The notes under the pieces were generated by a model. That model was not told the origin of the DNA, searched no databases, and saw only the letters and a program-made list of their open reading frames with translations. Below are positions 34,591-42,572 of a stretch of DNA of 64,000 nucleotides, one piece after another. How positions within the stretch are numbered: the stretch's first letter is position 1; each line of letters starts with the position of its first letter. The translations under genes were made by a program, and so were the position numbers. The stretch spans positions 1-64,000 of the forward strand of contig CAMJGL010000008.1 in assembly GCA_946405205.1 (NCBI GenBank), given 5' to 3'. The stretch comes from F23-B02 sp946405205. Its GTDB lineage: Bacteria; Bacillota; Clostridia; Oscillospirales; Oscillospiraceae.

Positions 34591-35396
34591 TTATCTCTAC
34601 CTTTGCTTCTTGCGTAATAAAAGATGTACTGCTGCGCAAGGCCGGCATATTTGCCGAGGCTCTCGGGGTCAAAATCCGCGGGAAAATTCTCCTTCAGCGC
34701 CCGCTTCATCCAGACGTCTATGGGAAAAGCCTCCGTGTGCCTCAGGCCGAAAAGCACAACGCAGTTTGCGACCTTCTCGCCTATGCCGCGTATGCTCCTC
34801 AGCGCCTTTATCGCGTCCTTGTAACCGCAGTCCTTCAGTGCCTCAAGGTCGAGCTGACCTCCTGCCACCGCACGGGCGGCGGCAATGATATACTCGGCTC
34901 TGTAGCCCGAGCGGATGCAGGCAAGCTCCTCAGGTTCAAGGAGAGCCAGCTTTTGCGCCGTCGGGAAGCTGTAGAATATCTTCTCCCCTACAATTATCTC
35001 GTCGCCGAAGCTTTCACACAGGCGCTCGACGATGCCCTTGATGCGGCTTATGTTGTTGCACTGCGATATGATGAACGAGCACAGCGCTTCCCAGCTGTCC
35101 TGACGCAGTATGCGTATACCCATGCCGTATTCGGTGCAGGCTTCAAGATATTCACCCGTAAATGATTTGCTGATGCTCGCATAATCCGTTTCGAGGTCAA
35201 AATACTCCGTCCAGAGCGTTTCCGGCGCGTCTGATATTATGTAAACCATTCCGTCTTCAACACTGACTTCGGCATAGTGACCCGATACAACGCCGCGGTA
35301 CACGCCGCTTTCATCGGCATTCCAGCGGAAGCACTGCCCGCACTCGAAGGTTTTTACAATATCAAGGCTTTTCGCATCGCACAGTTTGAGCTTCAT
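34587..35396 (-). CDS. 8-oxoguanine DNA glycosylase (OGG1-type)
   Basis: A 269-residue bifunctional glycosylase/AP lyase of the HhH-GPD superfamily. The OGG N-terminal domain has TFECGQCFRWN, then ISQCNNISRIKGIVERLCESFG. The helix-hairpin-helix ends in the catalytic pair GIGEKVANCVVLFG (Lys) and FPIDVWMKRAL (Asp), so it can excise 8-oxoG. ATG 35396 is chosen with GAGGTG four bases upstream; a frame extending 27 bases further has no ribosome site. It is first in a run of six genes with small or negative gaps. Confidence 0.92.
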   Translation of the reverse strand: MKLKLCDAKSLDIVKTFECGQCFRWNADESGVYRGVVSGHYAEVSVEDGMVYIISDAPETLWTEYFDLETDYASISKSFTGEYLEACTEYGMGIRILRQDSWEALCSFIISQCNNISRIKGIVERLCESFGDEIIVGEKIFYSFPTAQKLALLEPEELACIRSGYRAEYIIAAARAVAGGQLDLEALKDCGYKDAIKALRSIRGIGEKVANCVVLFGLRHTEAFPIDVWMKRALKENFPADFDPESLGKYAGLAQQYIFYYARSKGRDK

Positions 35397-35548
35397 CTTG
35401 CACCTCAGGGGAAAGTCATACATATCGGCAATTATATAACATAAGCTCTGTTTTTACAAGCAGCTTGCATGAGTGCGGAAAATATGCGATAATGAATTAT
35501 TCTTTGCACCCTGCGCGCAGACGCATTTCCGTAGATTTGGAGGTCGCT

Positions 35549-36883
35549 ATGGACTTTATAAGCGAATATAAACGCAAGCTTTGCAGTGCTGAGGAGGCCG
35601 TCAGCTGCGTAAAGGACGGGGACTGGGTGGAATACACCTCAAACCTCGGTTATCCCGCCGCGCTGGATCTGGCTTTATCAAAGCGGAAAGACGAGCTGCA
35701 CCATGTCAAGATCCGCGGCAATCTTATGTTCGGCCCGGTCCACGTCGCCGAGTGCGATCCCACTCAGGAGCACTTTGTGTACAACACATGGCACTGCTCG
35801 GGCTATGAACGCAGGCTCTGCGACAAGGGGCTGGCCTTTTTTGAGCCGATGATCTTCAGAAATCTCGAGTGGTACTACAAAAATTTTCTTACCTCAAACG
35901 TCTTTATGGCGACAGTTTCCGACATGGACAGCGAGGGCTATTTCTACTTTGGTACCTCCCTCGGGCTTTCAAAGTGTATCGCCGATAATTCAGACATCGT
36001 GATAGTCGAGGTAAACCGCAATATGCCGCGCATATGGGGCAGCGACGCGGTCAGGATACACATATCCGAGGTCGATCACATTGTCGAGAGCGGAGATCCT
36101 CCGCTGTACGAGATGCCGAATCCCGCTCCGTCCGAGACCGATGTCAAGATCGCAAATCTTGTCCTGCCGCACATCTGCGACGGCGCGACAATACAGCTCG
36201 GGATAGGCGGTATGCCTAATGCGCTCGGCAGGCTCATAGCCGAAAGCGACCTCAAGGATCTCGGCATGCACACGGAGCTGTGCTCGGACGGCTATCTTGC
36301 GATGTTCAGGGCCGGAAAGCTCACGAACGCGAAAAAGAGCCTGCACCGCGGCGTCGGCATACTCGGTATTCTGCTCGGCAGCCACGAGCTGAACGAATGG
36401 GCAAGCGAAAATCCCGCCGCTGCGGGCTATCCCCTTTCCTATGTCAACGACCCCTACGTTATCGCGCAGAACGATAACATGATATCCATAAACGCCTGCA
36501 TCTCCGCCGATCTTTACGGTCAGGTGTGCTCGGAAAGCTCCGGCACGAGGCAGATAAGCGGCACCGGCGGCCAGCTTGATTTCGTCACCGGCGCTTCCAT
36601 GAGCCGCGGGGGAAAATCCTTCATCTGCATGACGAGCACCTTCACCGACCGCGAGGGCAATATGCGCAGCCGCATAGTTCCAAGCTTCTGCGGCGACATC
36701 GTCACGACCCCCAGGAGCCAGGTATACTATCTTGCGACCGAGTACGGCGTCGTCAATCTCGCCGGTCTCACCACATGGGAGCGGGCCGACGCGCTCATCG
36801 GCATTGCACACCCCGATTTCAGGGACGAATTGATCAAGGCGGCCGAGGCTCAGCGTATCTGGCTGCCGTCAAACAAGAGGTAA
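35549..36883 (+). CDS. Butyryl-CoA:acetate-type CoA-transferase (acetyl-CoA hydrolase/transferase family)
   Basis: A 444-residue family I CoA-transferase. It resembles butyryl-CoA:acetate/4-hydroxybutyrate CoA-transferases of gut butyrate producers: GDWVEYTSN, LSKRKDELHHVKIRGNLM, NTWHCSGYERRL and FFEPMIF. The catalytic Glu is Glu243 in LGMHTELCSDG, followed by the C-terminal TRQISGTGGQLDFV. It moves CoA between short-chain fatty acids, here probably butyryl- or propionyl-CoA and acetate; which one is not settled by sequence. ATG 35549 has GGAGGT four bases upstream. Two short genes follow with tiny gaps, an unusual context for this enzyme. Confidence 0.87.
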   Translation: MDFISEYKRKLCSAEEAVSCVKDGDWVEYTSNLGYPAALDLALSKRKDELHHVKIRGNLMFGPVHVAECDPTQEHFVYNTWHCSGYERRLCDKGLAFFEPMIFRNLEWYYKNFLTSNVFMATVSDMDSEGYFYFGTSLGLSKCIADNSDIVIVEVNRNMPRIWGSDAVRIHISEVDHIVESGDPPLYEMPNPAPSETDVKIANLVLPHICDGATIQLGIGGMPNALGRLIAESDLKDLGMHTELCSDGYLAMFRAGKLTNAKKSLHRGVGILGILLGSHELNEWASENPAAAGYPLSYVNDPYVIAQNDNMISINACISADLYGQVCSESSGTRQISGTGGQLDFVTGASMSRGGKSFICMTSTFTDREGNMRSRIVPSFCGDIVTTPRSQVYYLATEYGVVNLAGLTTWERADALIGIAHPDFRDELIKAAEAQRIWLPSNKR

Positions 36884-36888
36884 ATCAA

Positions 36889-37446
36889 ATGAATACAAGT
36901 TCTTTACAGTTCGGAAGACCGGACGATTTCAGCGGCAGACTTCCAAAGGAACAGCGCTGCTATGAGCTGCTCGATTCCCTCGGCGTCGAATACGCAAGGG
37001 TAGATCACGAGCACGCCGACACCATCGAGGCCTGTCACGAGATAGAGAGCACCCTCGGCGCTTCTATCTGCAAAAACCTTTTTCTTACCAACCGGCAGCA
37101 GACCGAGTTTTATCTCCTGCTCATGCCCGGGGACAAACCCTTCAAGACCAAGCTTCTGTCAAAGCAGATCGGCACCGCCCGTCTTTCCTTCGCCTCACCC
37201 GAGCACATGGAGCAGTATCTCGATATAACTCCCGGCTCCGTCAGCGTTCTGGGGCTCATGAACGACGGAGGAAAGGTTCATCTCGTCATAGACCGCGACC
37301 TTCTCAAGGACGAGTTTATAGGCTGCCACCCATGCATAAACACCTCGACCCTGAGGCTCAGGACCGAGGACGTCATAGGAAAGCTTTTGCCCGCGGTCGG
37401 GCACGAATACGCTCTTGTTGAGCTTCCGTGGGAGATAGATGAATGA
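36889..37446 (+). CDS. YbaK/ProX-type aminoacyl-tRNA deacylase
   Basis: A 185-residue protein of the prolyl-tRNA synthetase-associated domain family (PrdX/ProXp). Characteristic parts are ARVDHEHADTIEACHEIE, CKNLFLTNRQQTEFYLLLMPGDK, KLLSKQIGTARLSFAS and GSVSVLGLMND. Such proteins hydrolyse mischarged Ala- or Cys-tRNA(Pro) in trans. ATG 36889 lies five bases beyond the CoA-transferase stop, with AGAGGT in the end of that gene serving as its ribosome site. Its last codons overlap the nucleosidase ATG by four bases. Confidence 0.9.
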   Translation: MNTSSLQFGRPDDFSGRLPKEQRCYELLDSLGVEYARVDHEHADTIEACHEIESTLGASICKNLFLTNRQQTEFYLLLMPGDKPFKTKLLSKQIGTARLSFASPEHMEQYLDITPGSVSVLGLMNDGGKVHLVIDRDLLKDEFIGCHPCINTSTLRLRTEDVIGKLLPAVGHEYALVELPWEIDE

Positions 37447-38099
37447 AGATAGGTATTTTGTGCGCATGTCCGGCGGAATTTGCGCCTTACGAAAAGCTGA
37501 TCGCCGGAAAAGCTGTCGAACATAGAGGCTGCCTTGTGCTTGAGGGAAAGCTCTGCGGCAGGGACGCCGCGGTCATCTGCTGCGGTCTCGGCAAGGTCAA
37601 CGCCGCCATCGGCTCCGCCCTGCTGATAAATGATTTTTCCGCTGACAGGGTAGTGCTCAGCGGCGTTGCTGGAGCGCTGGCCGAGGGACTGCGCATAGGT
37701 GACACGGTGATGGTAACGGATACGCTGTACCACGATCTCGACGCCGGGCTTCTCACGGGCTATCACCCGAGCCCCATCGAGCCCGTGTTTCAGTGCGATC
37801 CCGAGCTTATCGGGCTTGCAAAAGCCCTGCCCATGCATTTCGGCAGGACCGTCACCGGCGACAGCTTTATCGAGGACGAGGGCAGAGCCGAGCTCATTGA
37901 GAGGTTCCACCCCCTCACCTGCGATATGGAGACCGCCGCTGCCGCCCATATGTGCCGCACGCTCGGCATTCCCTTCAATGCCGTCCGCGCCGTATCCGAC
38001 ACCAGGGAGGAATCCGGTCTGGGCAGCTTTGAAAAGAATGTCGCCTACGCCTCGGAGAGAGCCTGCGATATATTATGTAAACTTATCGAGCTGATCTGA
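37443..38099 (+). CDS. mtnN: 5'-methylthioadenosine/S-adenosylhomocysteine nucleosidase
   Basis: A 218-residue MTA/SAH nucleosidase, cleaving the glycosidic bond to release adenine in methionine salvage. It starts KIGILCACPAEF, with the catalytic Glu candidate in the first loop; has VLSGVAGALAEGLRIGDTV (the GxAG motif), FVTGDSFIED-like TGDSFIED, and CDMETAAAAHMC plus AVSDTREESG with the catalytic Asp. Its ATG overlaps the deacylase stop. Third and last gene of the operon; a long terminator follows after about 130 bp. Confidence 0.93.
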   Translation: MKIGILCACPAEFAPYEKLIAGKAVEHRGCLVLEGKLCGRDAAVICCGLGKVNAAIGSALLINDFSADRVVLSGVAGALAEGLRIGDTVMVTDTLYHDLDAGLLTGYHPSPIEPVFQCDPELIGLAKALPMHFGRTVTGDSFIEDEGRAELIERFHPLTCDMETAAAAHMCRTLGIPFNAVRAVSDTREESGLGSFEKNVAYASERACDILCKLIELI

Positions 38100-38228
38100 G
38101 AGCGTTCTGCATATACGGACGCGCAGCAGAGATGTGCCGTGTATCAAATCGGGCAAGGCTTTAATATGCTGCCATTTGCCGATCTGTACAACGGCACTGT
38201 AAAGCTTCGTATTTCCTGTTCTTTACAT

Positions 38229-38272
38229 AAAATAACTCCGTGTTTTACCAAAGCAAAACACGGAGTTATTTT
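38229..38272. terminator. Strong bidirectional terminator, 18-bp perfect stem
   Basis: AAAATAACTCCGTGTTTT, loop ACCAAAGC, AAAACACGGAGTTATTTT. A second short hairpin AAGCACAC / GTGTGCTT (38286-38305) lies closer to the oxidoreductase gene. The gap 38100-38325 holds nothing else convincing. Confidence 0.88.
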
Positions 38273-38325
38273 AATCACTGTGGACAAGCACACTTGGGTG
38301 TGCTTATTCAGAAAAGCTTATTAGC

Positions 38326-38868
38326 TTACTGCTGTGCGGCTGCATCCTTGCCGGCCTGAAGTGCCTTCATGTTGCCGGGGAGGAACTTTGCCTTGCGCTC
38401 GCCGAGCTCGATGCGGATGGCTTCGCTCATCTTCTCATCGTCGACTACGGGAGCCTTCTGCAGCATTGCGCCGAGGATAGCGACGTTTGCGCCCTTGGGG
38501 TTGCCGACGCTCTCAGCAAGGCGGGTAGCATCGCAGTATACCACCTGAATGTCATCACGCTCTGCCTTACGGTCGATAATGGAGCTGTTGATGACCAGAA
38601 TTCCGCCGGGCTTAACATGGGACTCGAACTTGTCAAGAGAGGGACGGTTCATGGCAACAACGACGTCCGCCATGTCGACCAGAGGAGATGCAACGGGCTC
38701 GTCATTAACGATAACGGAGCAGTTAGCGGTACCGCCGCGCATCTCGGGGCCGTAGGAGGGCAGCCAGGAAACGTGCTTGCCGTCGAGCATGCATGCCATT
38801 GCAAGGAACTTACCGATCAGGAGCATGCCCTGACCGCCGAAGCCTGCGAATATAAATTCTTTTTTCAT
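38326..38868 (-). CDS. 2-oxoacid:ferredoxin oxidoreductase, gamma subunit
   Basis: A 180-residue gamma subunit of the pyruvate/ketoacid ferredoxin oxidoreductase family, opening FAGFGGQGMLLIGKFLAMA and containing SWLPSYGPEMRGGTANCSVI and DVVVAMNRPSLDKF. It contributes to the CoA-binding and catalytic assembly. Last gene of a four-subunit operon, one base after the beta stop. The C-terminus ends in a short Ala/Gln tail. Confidence 0.93.
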   Translation of the reverse strand: MKKEFIFAGFGGQGMLLIGKFLAMACMLDGKHVSWLPSYGPEMRGGTANCSVIVNDEPVASPLVDMADVVVAMNRPSLDKFESHVKPGGILVINSSIIDRKAERDDIQVVYCDATRLAESVGNPKGANVAILGAMLQKAPVVDDEKMSEAIRIELGERKAKFLPGNMKALQAGKDAAAQQ

Positions 38869-38869
38869 A

Positions 38870-39631
38870 TTATTCGGCCTCCTTGTCTTTCTTTACGCCG
38901 AGGGGATAGTAAGGAATCATATTCTCTTCCAGCCACTTCATTGCCTCAACGGGAGACAGACCCCAGTTGGTGGGGCAGGTGGACAGAACCTCAATCAGGC
39001 AGAAGCCCTTGCCCTGCATCTGATAGGTGAATGCCTTCTTGATGGCTCTCTTGGTCTTGTTGATGTTTGCATTGTTGTTGACAGCGCAGCGCTCGATATA
39101 GTAGGAGCCGGGGATGGTCGCGAGCATCTCGGAAACGCGGATGGGTGCGCCGCACCATGCCTCGTCACGGCCGTAGGGAGAGGTGGTGGTCTTCTGGCCG
39201 ACAAGGGTGGTGGGGGCCATCTGGCCGCCGGTCATGCCGTAAATTGCGTTGTTGACGAAGATGGTGCAGATCTTCTCGCCGCGGTGTGCAGCGTGAACGA
39301 TCTCAGCAGTACCGATGGAAGCGAGGTCGCCGTCGCCCTGGTAGGTGAATACGAGGGTATCCTTGCCGACAACGCGCTTTGCGCCGGTGGCAACTGCGGG
39401 TGCGCGGCCGTGGGCGGCCTCGTACATATCGCAGTTAAAGTAATCATATGCAAATACGGAGCAGCCGACAGGTGCTACACCGATGACCTTACCTTCTTCG
39501 ATAACGCCTTCCTTAATAAGCTCTTCTATGGACTCCGCTACCAGACGGTGGATGATACCGTGGTTGCAGCCGGGGCAATAATGGAAAGTCTTGTCGGTAA
39601 GGAGCTTGGTTTTCTCAAATACTACGGACAT
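38870..39631 (-). CDS. 2-oxoacid:ferredoxin oxidoreductase, beta (thiamine-PP) subunit
   Basis: A 253-residue TPP-binding subunit. HYCPGCNHGIIHRL starts the domain, and the TPP motif runs GDGDLASIGTAEIVHAAHRG to NNAIYGMTGGQMAPTT. Extra cluster-binding cysteines of the long PFOR type are absent, as expected for KorB/VorB-type enzymes that use a separate ferredoxin subunit. The gene abuts the alpha stop without a gap. Confidence 0.94.
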   Translation of the reverse strand: MSVVFEKTKLLTDKTFHYCPGCNHGIIHRLVAESIEELIKEGVIEEGKVIGVAPVGCSVFAYDYFNCDMYEAAHGRAPAVATGAKRVVGKDTLVFTYQGDGDLASIGTAEIVHAAHRGEKICTIFVNNAIYGMTGGQMAPTTLVGQKTTTSPYGRDEAWCGAPIRVSEMLATIPGSYYIERCAVNNNANINKTKRAIKKAFTYQMQGKGFCLIEVLSTCPTNWGLSPVEAMKWLEENMIPYYPLGVKKDKEAE

Positions 39632-40711
39632 TTATTTACCCTCCTTCATGCTGATGATCTTAGAAACGATCTCATCGGTAGTGGGCATCTGGGAGCCGCA
39701 GTGACCGTAGAAATCAACAGGCTTTGCGCCGTTTACCGCAAGCTTTACATCCTGCAGCATCTGGCCTTCGTTCAGCTCTACGTCGAGAACTGCCTTTACG
39801 CTCTCAGCGTTGACTGCCTTGGAGACTGCGTCATAGGGGAAGGGCCATACGGTGATGGGACGAACCAGACCGACGTTTATTCCCTGCTCCTTGAGCTCGT
39901 TGATAGCGGACTTTGCGATACGGGCAACGGTGCCGAACGCGGTGATGATGAACTCTGCGTTCTCGCAGTTGTAGTACTCCCACTGCTGCTCGTTTTCGGT
40001 GACTTCCTTGTACATTGCCTGCAGAACGTCGTTATGTGCTGCCAGCTCCTCGGTGGAGATGAAGATGGAGTTGATAACGCCGCGCTTCTCGGGATCATCG
40101 CCGGGCTTCCAGCCGGTGCACGCCCAGGGCTTCTTTTCGGGGTCGATCTTGAAATCGACGAAGTCGGGCATCTCGACAGGCTCCATCATCTGAGCGATGA
40201 TGCCGTCTGCGATGAACAGTACGGGGATGCGGTACTGCTCGGCCTTGTCATATGCGTACATCATGATGTCGATCGCTTCCTGAACGGAGGAGGGTGCGTA
40301 GGTCAGCAGATGATAGTCGCCGTTGCCGCCGCCCTTGACTGCCTGGAAGTAATCGCCCTGGGAAGCCTGAATGTTGCCGAGGCCGGGGCCGCCGCGCATT
40401 ACGTTCAGGATGACCGCGGGAAGACGTGCGCCCGCGCAGTAGGAGATACCTTCCTGCTTCAGGGATACGCCGGGGCTGGAGGAAGAGGTGATCGAACGTG
40501 CGCCGGTGCCGGCTGCGCCGTAGATCATATTGATAGCTGCGACTTCGGACTCAGCCTGCAGGAAGCAGCCGCCGACCTCGGGCATACGAGCGGACATATA
40601 CTCGGGGATTTCAGTCTGCGGGGTAATGGGATAGCCGAAGAAATAACGAGCGCCGGCTCTGATAGCTGCCTCTGCAATAGCTTCGCTACCCTTCATAAGA
40701 GTTTTGGCCAT
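39632..40711 (-). CDS. 2-oxoacid:ferredoxin oxidoreductase, alpha subunit (VorB/KorA type)
   Basis: A 359-residue alpha subunit that holds the pyrimidine-binding and C-terminal domains. It begins KGSEAIAEAAIRAGARYFFGYPITPQTEIPEYM, then GAGTGARSITSSSSPGVSLKQEG and GGPGLGNIQASQGDYF. These match VorB-type 2-oxoisovalerate and KorA-type 2-oxoglutarate subunits; the substrate is not decided by these motifs. ATG 40711 has AAGGAGG seven bases upstream. The enzyme makes acyl-CoA and reduced ferredoxin from 2-oxoacids, or runs in reverse for biosynthesis. Confidence 0.93.
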   Translation of the reverse strand: MAKTLMKGSEAIAEAAIRAGARYFFGYPITPQTEIPEYMSARMPEVGGCFLQAESEVAAINMIYGAAGTGARSITSSSSPGVSLKQEGISYCAGARLPAVILNVMRGGPGLGNIQASQGDYFQAVKGGGNGDYHLLTYAPSSVQEAIDIMMYAYDKAEQYRIPVLFIADGIIAQMMEPVEMPDFVDFKIDPEKKPWACTGWKPGDDPEKRGVINSIFISTEELAAHNDVLQAMYKEVTENEQQWEYYNCENAEFIITAFGTVARIAKSAINELKEQGINVGLVRPITVWPFPYDAVSKAVNAESVKAVLDVELNEGQMLQDVKLAVNGAKPVDFYGHCGSQMPTTDEIVSKIISMKEGK

Positions 40712-40725
40712 TTTAATTATCCTCC

Positions 40726-40935
40726 TTATTCCTTCTCGATGCGGATCACCACGTCGGGGCAAGTGCGTGCGCAGGATGCGCAGCCTATGCAGTCCTCAGG
40801 TCTTACGACCTCTGCCGGGTGATAGCCTTTTGCGTTGATTTTTGCTTTGGAAAGTTCAATGCAACCCTTGGGACAGGCTCTTGCACAGAGACCGCAGCCC
40901 TTGCACAGGTCCTCATTGATGGATACCTTTACCAT
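40726..40935 (-). CDS. 2-oxoacid:ferredoxin oxidoreductase, delta (2[4Fe-4S] ferredoxin) subunit
   Basis: A 69-residue ferredoxin with two complete CxxCxxCxxxCP motifs (CKGCGLCARACPKGC and CIGCASCARTCP), the electron outlet of the complex. First subunit gene in the order delta-alpha-beta-gamma, with AGAGGT before the ATG and 14 bp to the alpha gene. Confidence 0.95.
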   Translation of the reverse strand: MVKVSINEDLCKGCGLCARACPKGCIELSKAKINAKGYHPAEVVRPEDCIGCASCARTCPDVVIRIEKE

Positions 40936-41011
40936 TTTGCTACCTCTTTTCTTTTTGCTATTTTAATTTTGCTTTTTTTGAAATATATATGAACCGCAGA
41001 TACGGGACATA

Positions 41012-41749
41012 TCAAATATTTTTCTGACGCGGATCGACAGTATTGAGACCGTATTTTATGTACGAATCCCAGTCACGGTGCATGTACATATCTATTGCAA
41101 TGGGTGTACCGATATACTTCGGGTCGTGCCCCTCGGCCAGGAACTGATCGAGGAACTCTTTCTTTCCCGTTGTATACGCAACGGGTATGCCCGTTATGTC
41201 CGACACCTCGCGGAGCATCTCATATCCGTCCCTCAGCTCCTCAACGCTTGTCTCCGTTGCGAGGTTGGCGTTATTTATCATGCCGGTGATCTTCAGCCGT
41301 GAATGCAGCTGCATCCCCTCCTGGAGCTTGATGAGCTTCTCAACAGTGCCGGAAAGCGGGCGGCGGATATTGACTACGTTCAGAACCTCCAGGGAGCCCT
41401 CTTCAAGATCGACAAAATCCTGATGGTAGCGGCCAAGCGCCGTTGCGCCCACATCGTCACCGCCGACGTCGAATATAACTGTGTCCCAGTCGAGAACGAA
41501 GGCCGAAGCGACTTCCGCAGGCAGAGATAAGGTCTCAATGCCGGAACAGGCGTAGTTAGGGGAAACCAGTCGTATCTCCTTCTGCTCGACCATCCTGCCG
41601 CGTTCCGTGAGGCGGAAATATGTATTTACCATGTCAAGGTCGATAAGCTCGGTCTTCTCCCCTCTTGCCGCTGCCTGCATTGCAAAGTTGAGAGCAAGCT
41701 CGCTCTTACCGCTGCCGTAATTTCCAATCAGAACCTTAACATTTTTCAT
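41012..41749 (-). CDS. P-loop NTPase of unknown role beside the oxidoreductase operon
   Basis: A 245-residue protein with Walker A LIGNYGSGKSELALNFA (about 6-22), an early Asp loop TELIDLDMVNTYFRLTERG like SIMIBI/MinD-type ATPases, and Walker B-like WDTVIFDVGGDDVGA. The rest has no motif I recognise (EVLNVVNIRRPLSGTVEKL, IPVAYTTGKKEFLDQFL). It is 76 bp upstream of the ferredoxin subunit on the same strand, suggesting co-expression and perhaps a role in cofactor or cluster delivery, which is inference. ATG 41749 has AAGGTG about eight bases upstream. Confidence 0.7.
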   Translation of the reverse strand: MKNVKVLIGNYGSGKSELALNFAMQAAARGEKTELIDLDMVNTYFRLTERGRMVEQKEIRLVSPNYACSGIETLSLPAEVASAFVLDWDTVIFDVGGDDVGATALGRYHQDFVDLEEGSLEVLNVVNIRRPLSGTVEKLIKLQEGMQLHSRLKITGMINNANLATETSVEELRDGYEMLREVSDITGIPVAYTTGKKEFLDQFLAEGHDPKYIGTPIAIDMYMHRDWDSYIKYGLNTVDPRQKNI

Positions 41750-42160
41750 CTTCGTGCACCTTCTGTTCAGTATATGTACCCACTGAATCGTATATATTCT
41801 ATCATTATGAAATTTTTCAGTCAACAAGATGAGCTGTTATTCATTTAACTATCGCCCTCAAAATTCAACAAAAATCGCCTCATTTTTTTGTATGTTTAGT
41901 CAACAGCCCTATTTTTCGAGAATTTTTGCTCCCTAATCAACACATATTTTTGTGTTGTCCGAGTATTTTGCATTTTTGATGTCACAATCAGGTAAAAACC
42001 GGCGCATATCGGTCCTGATAATACAGCGTCAGTTTTTCCATATGGTAAATAAGCCGAAAAAACCGGATGCGATACATTCGGTTTTTTATACAGACTGACC
42101 AAAACAGCAAACACGACAAGAAAAGCCCGAACACATCCGGGATTTCACCATAATAATAAC

Positions 42161-42204
42161 GCAACTCCTCATAATGCAGTTTTTGCTGCATTATGAGGAG
42201 TTGC
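42161..42204. repeat. 19-bp perfect inverted repeat
   Basis: Left arm 42161-42179, loop TTTTTG, right arm 42186-42204. AATAATA-like flanks extend the symmetry loosely. It is not placed at the 3' end of any gene and lacks a T run, so it may be a structured RNA, a recombination site or a remnant. Confidence 0.7.
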
Positions 42205-42325
42205 CGTACTATTATTCAAATATAATGAATATAATCTTTTTATCTTGAACTTTGGACGCAATACCTTTTTTGGGTATTAGAAGTATTCAAACTTTCGCGA
42301 AAAATAATTGAAAGCGTAAATAAGA

Positions 42326-42347
42326 CCCGAAAACTTACGTTTTCAGG
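42326..42347 (-). terminator. Terminator of tRNA-Val
   Basis: On the minus strand CCTGAAAAC, loop GTAA, GTTTTCGGG (one G-T pair), then TCTTATTT. Confidence 0.75.
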
Positions 42348-42357
42348 CCTTAAAAGT

Positions 42358-42434
42358 TGGTGGAGAATAGCGGACTTGAACCGTTGACCTCTCGCGTGTG
42401 AGGCGAGCGCTCTAACCAGCTGAGCTAATTCTCC
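42358..42434 (-). tRNA. tRNA-Val (anticodon CAC)
   Basis: A 77-base gene with encoded CCA. Acceptor GGAGAAT / ATTCTCC, D-arm AGCTCAGCTGGTTAGAGC, anticodon loop CTCACAC, and T-arm with GGTTCAAGTCC are all intact on the minus strand. It is isolated between two non-coding stretches. Confidence 0.96.
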
Positions 42435-42512
42435 GTAGCTTTGTTATTATAACACCGCTTACTTAGGTTTTCAAGTATATTTTTTGCAAATTCACCGGTA
42501 TACATTAAAGAT

Positions 42513-42557
42513 GAAAACACAGTAGGTTCTCCATGAGAAGAACCTCCTGTGTTTTTC
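42513..42557 (-). terminator. Terminator of the glycolytic cluster
   Basis: AAAACACAG(T)AGGTTCT pairs with AGAACCTCCTGTGTTTT through a short loop, about 15 bp past the eno stop, with an A/T-rich tail. Confidence 0.82.
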
Positions 42558-42572
42558 TTAAATAAATTTCAA

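Larger units (their letters stand above)
41750..42357. other. Non-coding interval with three hairpins
   Basis: About 600 AT-rich bases without a convincing gene. It holds a terminator-like hairpin AAAAAACCGGATG / CATTCGGTTTTTT (42057-42087), a 19-bp perfect inverted repeat GCAACTCCTCATAATGCAG with a 6-base loop (42161-42204), and the tRNA-Val terminator near 42326. Short frames across it run through these hairpins and have no ribosome site in a sensible place. Confidence 0.55.

Noticed and set aside
38139..38324. Plus-strand frame of 61 codons after the nucleosidase gene
   Set aside because: It spans the 18-bp terminator stem and a second hairpin and has no ribosome site.
41988..42191. Minus-strand frame of 67 codons in the interval before tRNA-Val
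   Set aside because: It runs through both strong hairpins, starts inside the 19-bp inverted repeat and shows no family pattern. Treated as non-coding.
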